Translations under genes and position numbers: made by a program
Notes under the pieces: model-generated
Told to the model about the DNA's origin: nothing
Database searches by the model: none
Seen by the model: the letters and a program-made list of their open reading frames with translations, nothing else
Shown: one piece after another, positions 19,796 to 29,399 of the stretch
How the letters are laid out: each line of letters begins with the position of its first letter
How positions within the stretch are numbered: the first letter of the stretch is position 1
Assembly: GCA_001683735.1 (NCBI GenBank)
Contig: LUGG01000003.1
Location: 1,922,001-1,986,000, forward strand
Length of the DNA: 64,000 nucleotides
Direction of reading: 5' to 3'
Source of the DNA: Grifola frondosa
Lineage: Eukaryota > Basidiomycota > Agaricomycetes > Polyporales > Grifolaceae

Positions 19796-22482
19796 ACGAA
19801 CAATGAGTCCGATTCCCACAGCCGCCAGGCCGCCAAGTCCGCGTCGATACTTGCAGCTGCCCGCGAGAAGGCAAGGCAAACAAGGGGATATGACTCTATC
19901 AAGACCCGCAACAATATCATCGAAACCTTCCGCGCTGCCTTCGACGATAAGCAGCCATATGGCTGGCAGGTCGACGTCGCGGAGGCCATTTTACTCGGCC
20001 TCGACTGCACCGTCATAGCCGGAACGGGCGTGGGCAAGACGATGCCCTTCGCGATGCCATTACTAGCGGATGAAACCAAACAGAAGATGGTACTCATTAT
20101 CTCGCTGTTGAATGAACTAGAACAAGACCAGGTGTGTAACGGCACGGTTTCTACTCTATACTGCTAAAACAATTCTCTTCAGGCTCGCCGGTTTAAAAAA
20201 CTCGGCCTCACTGCAACCGCGGTGAACGGCGAAGTCTACAATGCAAGATTACATCAGGTGCGTTAGCTCGTCATGTATTCTATATATTATATTTAAGTAT
20301 TGAATATGTTTGTTCGCAGGAGCTCGTCGCAAAGAAGCATCACGTCATGCTCACATCACCAGAGATGTGTCTTGAGCACCCGCAATTTTCGCAGCTGCTG
20401 CGCTCCCCGGAATTTATGAAGAATATCGCGGCGATCATTATAGATGAAGCACACTGCATCTCGCAGTGGGGTGACGATTTCCGGAAGAAGTATGCCGAGC
20501 TCGAGAAACTATGCTCGTTCGTTGCCCTCCATGTTCCACTGCTGGCAACTTCGGCGACGATGCCCCCGCTGGTGCTTGAAGACGTACAACGAAAGTTGTC
20601 CTTCAACTTGAATACCACATATCTCCTCAATCTTGGCAACAATCGTCCGAACATCACCCCGCTCATCTACCGCATGAAGGGCGCGGCCTCCTCGTACCCA
20701 CTACTCGACTTTCTTGTTCGTGATGCGACACCGGAAACAACTTTTCAACACGCTATCATCTTCGTTGAAACCCATGACCTCGCGCAGAGGATTTGCGAGC
20801 ACCTTCGTAACTCTGTTCACCCGGACGTCCAAGGCCAAATTAACTTCCTCCATTCAATGCGAACATGAAACACTTATCGGCGAGTCATGCGGGACTTCCG
20901 GTGCGGCAAGATCAATATATTGTGTGCGACTGAAGCCGCAGGCATGGTGCGTAGCAGCTGAAATCATAGTATTGCAACAGAACATACTAACACAAATACA
21001 GGGTATGGATATCCCGAATCTTGACCTAGTGGTGCACTTCATGGTGCCGAAGTCGTTATCCATCTGGATGCAACGTGCTGGATGCTGCGGCCGCTCTGGC
21101 GGCCTAGCGTTCGCTATTCTCTTCGTCGAACCATCTGTGTTTGAGACCACAAAGCCAAGGAAGAAACGGAAGAAGCAGAAGGGAAAGACCAAGGATATCC
21201 CTACCAAAGAAGAAGGATGCGAAGGATCTCAGGCAGCCGAAGCGCCTCGCAAACACAAGAAGAAAGTCGAACAGGGCATGCGTGACTGGTTGGAGACACC
21301 CGACTGTCGAAGGATTGTCGCCAACCAATATTTCAATAATCCTCCATGCGAAAAAGGTGAGTTCTCGCACCCAGGGATTCTTGAATTATATTAACCTGCT
21401 TCGCCCAGACCCGCAGTTCCCATGCTGTGACAATTGCATCTTGAAGCGTCAGGCTCAAGATGCAACACTGTCAGCGGGCGAGCGGCACGCACTTTCGCTG
21501 CTAGAATCGATCAGTCAACACGAGAACGACCACAGTGACTATGCGTTTACTGACGATGAGGAACCCGAGGAGGATGAAGACGAAGATGAAGACGATTGCA
21601 CTGCATCCCACAAGGTCATCCGTCGTGGCCCTCATCGCGCCGAGTGTCGCAGCAGCCTTGTCCGGTGGCGCATAACATGCTGGAGGGACAACTTCTCGAA
21701 GTGTTCTTTCAGTGAAGTGGCCATTCTACCGGACAAAATTCTCACCAAGCTTGCAGGGCGTGGACACATCAAGACCCTTGCGGACATGAAGAAGGTGATT
21801 CTGGAATGGCCATTTATTGATAATTATGGCGAAGAAATTTTGCGCCGGTTAGCTGTCATTGACATTCGACACGCAGCTGACAAGGAAGCTGATAAGAAGG
21901 CTAAAGCGGCGAAGCGTGCACTTCAAAGCACGGAGAACAAGGCCACACGAGAAGAACAAAGGCGTGTCAAGCTGCGCCTCGATACTGCTGCCAGGAATGC
22001 AGCGCAAATCTCCCTCGAGTCTCATATACTCCTACTGCGGGTCCCTCAACATCTGCCAGTTCAACACATGCAGCATCCCACCCATATGCAGCACTGCATA
22101 TGTATGCTGCACCCCATCCATACACAGCACCTCATATGTATGCTGCACCCCACCCGTATGCAGTGCCCTCAATGCATCCAGTGCTGCCAACATGGACTGC
22201 CCCCCAACATACATAGCGCCACCAACATACGCAGCGCTGCCGGCGCACGCAGCACTGCCGACATGGACTGCACACCCAATGTACACAGCGCTGCCAATGT
22301 ATGCAGGTCCCTCACATGCAGGTCCTTTTATGTCACAATTTATTACACCGGCTTCCCAGCTCCCTCCGCCAGTATTTTACACGCCGCCTGCCATGTATCA
22401 GCCTTATCCGAACTATCATCTTCCACATCCTCATTCAAACAACTCTGAATCCGATGTGGATAGCTCCCATCCTGGAACCTGA
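19796..22482 (+). pseudogene. RecQ-like DEAH helicase of the mobile element (interrupted)
   Basis: Superfamily-2 RecQ-type helicase. Recognisable from KSASILAAAREKARQTRGYD, with PYGWQVDVAEAILLGLD, motif I VIAGTGVGKT (about 20020), motif II IIIDEAHCISQWGDDF (about 20437), motif III LLATSATMPP, a second-lobe block INFLHSMRT, and motif V ILCATEAAGM joined across an intron to GMDIPNLDLVVHF. Motif VI reads WMQRAGCCGRSG, where a Cys replaces the first conserved Arg. A zinc-type cysteine cluster follows (FPCCDNCILKRQ), then an acidic stretch and a Lys-rich helix, then a Pro/Ala/Tyr-rich repeat tail. No ATG is in frame at the 5' end (an ACG stands at 19796), and a TGA at 20866 interrupts between lobe-2 motifs. 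At least four introns are likely. Inactive as it stands. Confidence 0.8.
22040..22330 (+). repeat. Degenerate Pro/Ala/Tyr/Met codon repeat in helicase tail
   Basis: About fifteen imperfect copies of a roughly 20 bp unit of the form CATATGCAGCACTGC or TATGCTGCACCCCACCC, read as AAPHPY, ALHMY and similar. Frame changes inside the array give two overlapping readings. Probably a low-complexity linker that expands by slippage. Confidence 0.6.
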
Positions 22483-22613
22483 TGACTATCCCTCATGCAT
22501 CACTACATCCTCATCATCAGACCCGCCATCCTCCATCTCCCAATCCTCCGTTGTCGCTCGCTTGCCGCTACCTCGTGTTTTCGCCCAATTTTGGAGAGTC
22601 TTTCCACAAAATA

Positions 22614-25254
22614 TTAATTCAGCACCTCGCCCGATGATATCCACGCTTTATCTTGTGAGTTGAGTGGTTTCCGATCCGGGAGCTTCTCATGAACGCGAGA
22701 CTGGCTGTAGGAAGCTTGAAGTCTTGTGATGTCGTTCTCTTTAGCAGGACTGGTATGTGATTTTCCACGTCGTCCTTGATTAATTTCGTTCTCAACGTGA
22801 TCCTTCACATTCCTCTGACAAGGTATTGAAGCTGAGATCTTCTTGACGTAGTCCCAAGTTGCATACGGTCCAATCGCCACAAAGATATACTTTTTTCGAA
22901 GTATGTTTGAAATTCATTACAGTAATGTTCAGCACTCACCTTGATGTCACGTATGTTGTGTTCTTGCACCAGGTCAATAGGCATCCAGTCGTCGGGGAGT
23001 CCAGTAAAGTTGACAAGCCAACAATGTTGTCGAACGTGGTTTCTATATGACGTGCGTGTCAGTTGTGGCCTGTTTTCGGCAAAATTGCTCACTTAAGGTC
23101 ATCAGGCCATTCTCGCTGCAGTCCCTGGAGGAGCTCCAGAATTTCTGAGGCATAATTTGGATTTCGGCCGCCCACGAAGCGGAACAACAACCGCGGAAGC
23201 ATATCTTCCATAGTTCCGACATCTCCGCACTTCATCACGTCACGCAGAAGTTTGTAGTCGAGCGTGTCACGATTGAATTGGACCATTTGGCGATGAAGTG
23301 CGTCTTGCATTTCATTTATATTGCTGCGCGCTAATGCATCCAGATCGACCAGTGCATCCGTTGATGCATGCTTGCGGTGAATTCATTCAGCCAACTTGAA
23401 AAGCTCCTCGGCGCTGCGTTCTCGCAAGTCTTCAAGCTTATCGACCTTTCCAACAATGCACCAGAGGTCTCGGAAGTGAGCCTCCATTGTATGGTCAAGT
23501 GCTTCTTCAAATGTATGATGAAAGATGCCTTGAGTGGCTGTTGATTGTAGTCCCTTTCGTTCCAGGATGTCGAATGCATGCACAAGTCCTCGGCCAGCAC
23601 GAGTGCCATAGTACTGTGAGTGAAGCGAGTTCTCGACCGCAAACAGCAGATGAAACCAGCCAAAGTTCTCGACAAGGTAGTCCATCCGGTCGAAGGAGTT
23701 GTAGTCGTCACGGCGCATGTCCGCCAAGCCCCGAAGCCTTGACATGGTAAGCTGATCACCGACCCAGGGAATGATCCGTTCTTGTCCGGTGCTTTTTTTT
23801 CATCCGGTGTGTCGAGATGCAGCTGGCGAAACCATTCAGCAATGACACGATCATTTCCTTCATAGCTTGCCTCCTCGATGTGCACGGTATCAAGCATGTA
23901 CTGGATCGTCTTTGTGTTCGCTCCGTTTTCAGCTGCCCTGGGCGAGGTGGAGGTTTCAACCATGAGCTATCCTTCTGTGAGTAGGTGTCGAAGCTGAAAT
24001 TTGGTGCGTCGAGAAGAAACTGAAGAATAATGTTTACAGCGTGCGAAGCAAGACGTGGAGCTGCCGCCATGTCGAGCTTCACAATGTCCATCGATGAGAG
24101 TGGGCTTTTGCATCCAACAGCACGGTGAGCTTGAAATGCAGCACTTGTAGGTGGCACCGCTGATGGATTTTTGATAATGAACACAGTGCCAGCAGTGCCA
24201 CTGTCGAAGTGGCTGTGGTGGTCGACACGCTGTTCAAAAACGCGGAATCGAAAGTTGAGGTTGTCGTGTGCAAGGAACCATGGATACTGCTGCATGTCGG
24301 CAAGGAGGGTTTGATGGGCATAGAGAGAGAATTTCGAGGCCTTGGTAAGTCCATTTCTGGCTCATAGTGATGCCGAGCGCATGTAAAGTGTCGAAGGCTT
24401 TCGCTGATGTTCCGCAACTTTTCAGATATATTGCAATAAGGCGTTGGCACAAGCTGTTCCGGTTCGAACGTGAAAATGAGCCATAGCAATCATGTATAGT
24501 ATTGTCTAACAAAATGATACTCGATTAGCATACAAATGCGAACTTGTGGATACCAACAGAGTCTGGGTCCTTCATTGTATTCCTCTTGTGCTGCTTTACA
24601 GTCCACGAGCATCGGCGCAGAAGTGACCAGATGGTCGGCGCCTTCGCGGAACAGTCTGCTTGAGATCATCCCACTTGATGGCGAGGAGCTCTTCTTCCGA
24701 TAATTCATCCGGACTACGCTGCATAAATTGTCCGACCTTGCACATCTCCCGGTTTGCCACGGTTTGAACACAGTCCAACGAGAACTGGGTGATAGTTTTC
24801 GACGCGCCCATTGTCTTGATACCTCGGCGATGTTCACGGGGGGCTTGTACCACTTGGAAAGGATATCCGGGAGCTCCGCGCTGACAAGAAGAGAAGTCCG
24901 CTCATATTTGGCAAGCAGGTCGGTCACAAGGGCAGGTACATTCCAGCTAAGAGCCCAGAGCAGCAGAGGAAGGTCGAGATCTTTTGAGCGCATGAACCGT
25001 AGCACCTCCAGTACCCTAATAGCAATGTCGCCAGACTGTTCAAGACGTGCCTAAGATTCCTTGTCCGTACTCTATGAATCGGGTTGCTAGGCTCACGCTG
25101 CCGGCCAGCGCGCTCGTTGGGCTGTGGGCCAGTGTCGGAAAGAGTCTTCCTCATCGGTGTCCGGCTCCCAGTCAGGGTCGTCAAGCTCGTCGTCGTCTAG
25201 AAGTGCACCATTGTTGAGCCCAGCAAGCAGATTCGAAAGATTTGAATTATTCAT
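22614..25254 (-). pseudogene. DUF6589-type ORF of the mobile element (frame-broken)
   Basis: Begins at the ATG at 25254 (MNNSNLSNLLAGLNNG, then an acidic segment DDDELDDPDWEPDTDEED). Blocks recognised as DUF6589-like follow on the minus strand in several frames: DLPLLLWALSWNVPALVTDL, LSEEELLAIKWDDL, AKAFDTLHALGITMSQKW, DTVHIEEASYEGNDRVIAEW, FDRMDYLVENFGWFHLLFAV, SLHSQYYGTRAGRGLVHAFD, FRDLWCIVGKVDKLEDLRE, GDVGTMEDMLPRLLFRF and EHNIRDIK, then KISASIPCQRNVKDHV before the stop at 22614. Domain function is unknown. Its position as the only other gene of the element makes a transposase or recombinase role plausible but unproven. At least five frame changes, so some are indels and some introns. Converges on the helicase. 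Confidence 0.75.
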
Positions 25255-25368
25255 AGTAATTGCATACAGTGGGTGTACTACGAGACGTGACGTGACGCGT
25301 TAAAGTCGCGTCTTGAGGCACGTGAAGGCACGTGAATGTGACCATCCCCCCCCGCCTATACGAAATTC

Positions 25369-25438
25369 ACCAGACGTTCTCTCCCTCTCTGTGCTGGTTT
25401 TTTCGATGTCCGATTGGGGCTGGGAGAGAACGGCTGGT
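25369..25438. repeat. Right-end hairpin of the RecQ/DUF6589 element
   Basis: 25369-25385 (ACCAGACGTTCTCTCCC) pairs with 25422-25438 over 17 bp with one mismatch, at the same position as in the left stem. The loop holds the complement of CCAATCGGACATCG. The outer ten bases of the stem match the left end; the inner part (CTCTCCC) does not, yet stays self-complementary. A smaller hairpin GACGCG/CGCGTC lies inward at 25294-25312. Confidence 0.8.
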
Positions 25439-25457
25439 TCCGAGACTAGGCATATAT

Positions 25458-25472
25458 GCGCGCACACGGCAT
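25458..25472. repeat. Right 15 bp direct repeat (probable target-site duplication)
   Basis: Identical to 19390-19404 in the same direction, immediately outside the right inverted end (ending CATATAT). Confidence 0.75.
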
Positions 25473-25932
25473 TTAGACGCTGGCGCCGGCCGGCCGTTCC
25501 TTGGTTGGTTGCCTAAGAAGGCAAGTAATATGGTTCATGTCGAGTGGAGATTAAGAGAGTTTGACACGTATGTGTTCTTCCACTCCTCTTCACGTTCCCT
25601 CAAGTGCACGGACAATTAATGACCAGGGCAGTCTCAGCAAGGGTAAGTTGCTCCTTAGCCATAATCCGAATACTTGATTCCTTCCCTCCTTAGGTTGAGT
25701 GCCAGTGGCTGGTGATCTTCACGCGATGCCAGCTCACTCCGCATTCATCAGTCTTACCCATAGGTTTGAGGGGCACAATAGTGAGCCAGGCATTCTCTAG
25801 ACACCCCTGTTTATTTGTTCTGGTACTGACACTATCAATTCACAGGTGAAGCCCTTCCTGCAGGCATTTCACTAAATACAGCTATCACAGTCTGCTAATC
25901 TCATTGAAGACGAGCAATGGAATCCTGCAGAA
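25473..25932. other. Stretch without an assigned gene
   Basis: Starts GC-rich (GGCGCCGGCCGGCCG near 25483), then mixed sequence with pyrimidine tracts. Small plus-strand frames have no motif. It may contain the promoter of the unassigned gene to the right. Confidence 0.3.
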
Positions 25933-27536
25933 GTGGCACTGTCCATGCGAAGATCATTGACATGTTTCATCTTCTGCTCTTTAACTGCCGATTCCCGCAT
26001 CACCTCTCTCGCCACGTCGCCTCCCCACCTCCTTCACCATCATAACCGTGAATGGCGTGCCCATGCAACCTCGACCATCTTCCCCTTGCTGTCCCCTGCA
26101 TTTTCCCATCGTTGCGAGACTCGGCAAGCTGCGCGGCTGACGGCGCTCGACGAACGCGCCACAAAGCACCTCTGCATCGAAGAGCGCAGCATTTTGCGGT
26201 GTCAGCGACGTTCAATGTGTCGTGCTGCTCATTGTGAACCTACTGCTGCTCACCATGAACACGATGAGCTGTATGATCGAGCTCATGAAGGTGTTCAACT
26301 CGTGCACTCATGCTCGACGCGGGGGCGATGCGCTCAGCGGGGCTCAAGAACATCACCGCGAAGCACCTCGTATGGTCGATCATACTTCTCCAGCACCCAA
26401 TCGTATACTTCCCTTGCAGCATCGTCCACCACGCCCCATCTTGAGCACGCCACCTGGGACTCCGCCGAGCTCTACACCATCGAGCCCGTGACCGAGCCCG
26501 CCCCGCGCCAGCCATCCCTGCACGTGAACGTCAAGGAGGAAGACACCGACTGCACCAGCGCATTCATCTTTGAGCTCGCACCCTCCGAGCCCACCTGCGA
26601 CACCATGCCCGAGGTCCCCTCCGCGCGACGCAGGCGCCCCCGCGATGCGCAAGATGATGACCTCGTTCTGCCTCGACCCCTTTGCGATGCACAACGGCAT
26701 CCGTAGCGCGGCGGTCGCCACGGGCCCGGCGGTGTCGAGATTGGGCCCTGTGCGAGGAACCCGTGGCAGTGCACCTGGACTTCCTGCTCATCCCGCAGGA
26801 CGACGCACCCGCACAGGCACTCCCCCCGCGCCACGGCGGCTGGGCCACGCAACACCGCGTGTCACCCGTGCTCGCGTACCTGCTCGACGAGGGGGCTGAG
26901 GAGGACAGGTGGGAGGCCCCCACATCGCTCGAGTACACCGCATTCAGCTCGCCGGGAGACAGTCCCGAGTTCGAGCCGCTCATGACCCCCGTGCAGTCGC
27001 TCAACTGGAGCATGCGGTATCAGCCCACCAACAGCATCGGCGAGCATGCGGCATACCTGCTGCACATGGGCGTTGGCAGGGGAAGGGCGGTGGGCACGCA
27101 GGACCAGTATGTTGAGTACAACATGTATCGCTCGGCGCCGGCGCACGCGCACGTGCATTCACGACATAAAGAGTTCCAGGATTATTTCCCTCCGTCCAAT
27201 TCTTGGTATCGTGAGTCGCCCGTTTGTTTTGTGCATTTCCGAGCTGACCGGCGTGCGGCATCGCAGGTTCACCGTGAACGTGAGTTTCTCAAAATTTGCT
27301 GCTGCTGTCCGACACTGATGTGCCCGACAGCCACAGCCAGAGGTGTTTGTGGCGTACAGTGTGGGCGGACAGCACAGCCAGAGGTGGGCATTACCCCGCT
27401 TCACCCGTCGCCAGCGGCGGAGGGCTTGTGGAGCAGTGGTCCTGGGTTCGTGCAGCAGCAGCAGCCGATGAAGGGCGAATGTGCGTCATATGCAGGCGGA
27501 GCGGGCCAGAGTTTAAGCCTTAAGGTAAGTGTATAG
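25933..27536 (+). CDS. Unassigned GC-rich gene, frame-broken or spliced
   Basis: I do not recognise the protein. Coding-like segments run rightwards in two frames: AELYTIEPVTEPAPRQPSLH and VNVKEEDTDCTSAFIFELAP (26470-26580), then MRKMMTSFCLDPFAMHNGIR (26650-26705), then VAVHLDFLLIPQDDAPAQAL, RVSPVLAYLLDEGAEEDRWE and HAAYLLHMG (26760-27070), ending in AHVHSRHKEFQDYFPPSNSW. The third-position GC content is much higher than in neighbouring genes. Frame changes near 26640 and 26740 are not at good splice sites, so indels are likely. The 5' part (25933-26450) overlaps other open frames and its reading is uncertain, as is everything after about 27210. Long minus-strand frames here are probably GC-driven shadows. 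Confidence 0.4.
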
Positions 27537-27581
27537 TGTTCGAAAACGGGGGAAATCTGATATTGACGACACCAATCTGAT

Positions 27582-29340
27582 CTATAAACAGAACACATGT
27601 GCACTACCATCAAAATTCAAACTGTAGATTTGCCCCGCTATACCAAGGATCCCTGATGATGTTAAAGTATCCGGAGGGCTGGTGACAGTGTTAGTCTCTT
27701 GGTGACAACAGACAGGAGTGCTCGGTTGCGACAAAGGCTTCTCAGCAGTGACTGCGTCCTCATCACTGTCAGAAATCCCGGTAAGATCAATGTCAACCTG
27801 TCGTAGTGCGGCTGTCGTCTCAGTGCTAGTGCTAGTTCCGGCAGTGGAAGCTGCTTTTGACACCTGCGTGGAACCGCTCGCAGCTCGTAGGTTGCTGCCT
27901 GTTGAAGGCAACACATGTCACAGCAGCTACAATGCGGGCATATCGGATCAACTCACATTAATCAATAGATGTCTTCTTTCTTTTGCTCCGACTCTTGCGA
28001 GGCAACGGAGATGCGAGAGGTCCACGCTCGATCTCTTCATCAGTGGTGGTGTTCTCAATAGATGGTAAGTTGTGTTTAAGTGAACTGGTTGGAGCTGTCA
28101 GTGTATGTGCTGACGCAGTTATGCATTATAGCTCAAAGAAGGAAGATGTTACGAAACATAACTGACCCGCCACCAAGAAATCACCATGCAATTTTCCATT
28201 GGTCATGATCCCCGAAGTACCGTTGTCCTCAAACTTGTTGGACCAAGACTGATAAACCTCATGCGTGATAGCCTTGCGAGGTGCTGTGGAGTCCGAGAGT
28301 GTTCAGGTACAAGTCTTATCATTCACAGATGGACTTACTGATATAGATGTGAGATTCCCTAGGTCCAGCTCCATCACGCCCTCTAAATTCGTTGTAGTCT
28401 TCGCCATTCGGATGTTTTATACCGGTAACCTTAAAAACACCCTTCACTGGGAATAGCATCACATAAGGTAGCTCACGAGCCTCAAAGTCCTCGATGTCGT
28501 CCGAACATTCAATGTTCATAATCCATGGTGCATCCTTGGCCATATGCTTGAACACAAGAGGCAGCTTATCACATAGAAAGTTATGCATTTGGATGGAACT
28601 CCATGACGATAGGAAGACGAGTGGGTCAGCCTGCGAGCTGGCTAGGCCAAGCCCACATACTCGCAAGTTGCGGAGCTCCAGCTCATCGGGAACTGCAGTG
28701 TTCTCTAGCTCTCCGGTGTTCGGCTGTATTGACATCTCGTCATCAAAGAAATATGTGGGCTATGACATTCACGTACGTCAATTCCCGATGGCCATGCCAA
28801 GACTGAATATATTCTAATTGGCTTTTCCTCAGGTTCTCTCGACTTCAATGATTTGCCCTTCGTCTATCACGTAGATGTTGTATTGTGAGTAGCTCCATAC
28901 TATAATGCACAATGATCTACCTTAGATGCAGTCTTAGCTTTTGTATTCTTGTCGACAACATCGTGGCCGGGCTTGCGAAAATGCATGTTGGTCTCACTGC
29001 GTGCTTCTGCAAGCTTGATAGGATCAACTTTTTGAAGGCCTCGGATGATCTCAGTCACTCTTGAGTTATGACTGGGAGTTTGTTCGCCATCATGGTTTGA
29101 TTTACCGTGAGCGCACTCGCGACAAACAGTACGTTTACCAGGAATAGTCTCTTTCGGATCCTCATAGCGCTTGCAGGTGCAAGGCCGTCCGAGGTCCTCA
29201 TCCAAGGCCGTACAGTAGCCTATCAGGGCATGTCGGTGTGGTGTGGTAGCAAAGATGAAGGTAGATGTTCGTGTTTCGTCATCAGATGCAAATTTCCTGC
29301 TGACGTGTGCTCGATTACTCTGACAAATTAGGCATGTCAT
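27582..29340 (-). CDS. Transposon-associated companion ORF with Cys-rich motif
   Basis: Minus-strand gene pieces downstream of the integrase-type transposase. The first piece starts at 29340 and contains RPCTCKRYED and RTVCRECAHGKSNHD, a C-x-C..C-x-x-C cluster that may bind zinc. A short exon YVIDEGQIIEVE follows near 28850. The 28319-28735 frame has FLCDKLPLVFKHM, ELPYVMLFPVKG and NGEDYNEFRGRDGAGP ending ESHIYIS, a module I associate with ORFs accompanying basidiomycete transposons. Last pieces are Ser/Thr-rich with an acidic patch and a basic run (PRKSRSKRKKTS). Function unknown. Whether all pieces form one protein is not certain; several introns of about 55 bp fit. Confidence 0.5.
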
Positions 29341-29399
29341 CCGCCATTTTCAGACAACATCTGCGAGTGTCACAATTTACTAGTGAGCATTTTCGTCTA

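Larger units (their letters stand above)
19405..25457. mobile_element. RecQ-helicase/DUF6589 DNA element, 6.05 kb
   Basis: A self-contained unit bounded by direct repeats and long imperfect inverted ends. Common end sequence, read inward from each side: TAGTCTCG, AACCAGCCGTT, a hairpin, ACGTCTGGTGA, TTTCGTATAGGCGGGGGGG and GATGGTCAC. Both internal genes converge: the helicase on plus and the DUF6589 ORF on minus, with about 130 bp between them. Both are broken, so this copy looks non-autonomous, but the ends and the flanking repeat are well preserved. RecQ-like and DUF6589 ORFs are abundant in Agaricomycete genomes (general knowledge). I know of no described transposon class combining them with these ends, and I cannot exclude that one exists. 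Direct repeats of 9 bp would fit transposase families such as KDZ or hAT-like rather than Helitrons, which leave none. Confidence 0.8.

Noticed and set aside
26380..27013. Long minus-strand frames in the GC-rich island
   Set aside because: High GC removes stops on both strands; Arg/Gly/Ala-rich without motifs, whereas the plus strand has balanced segments.
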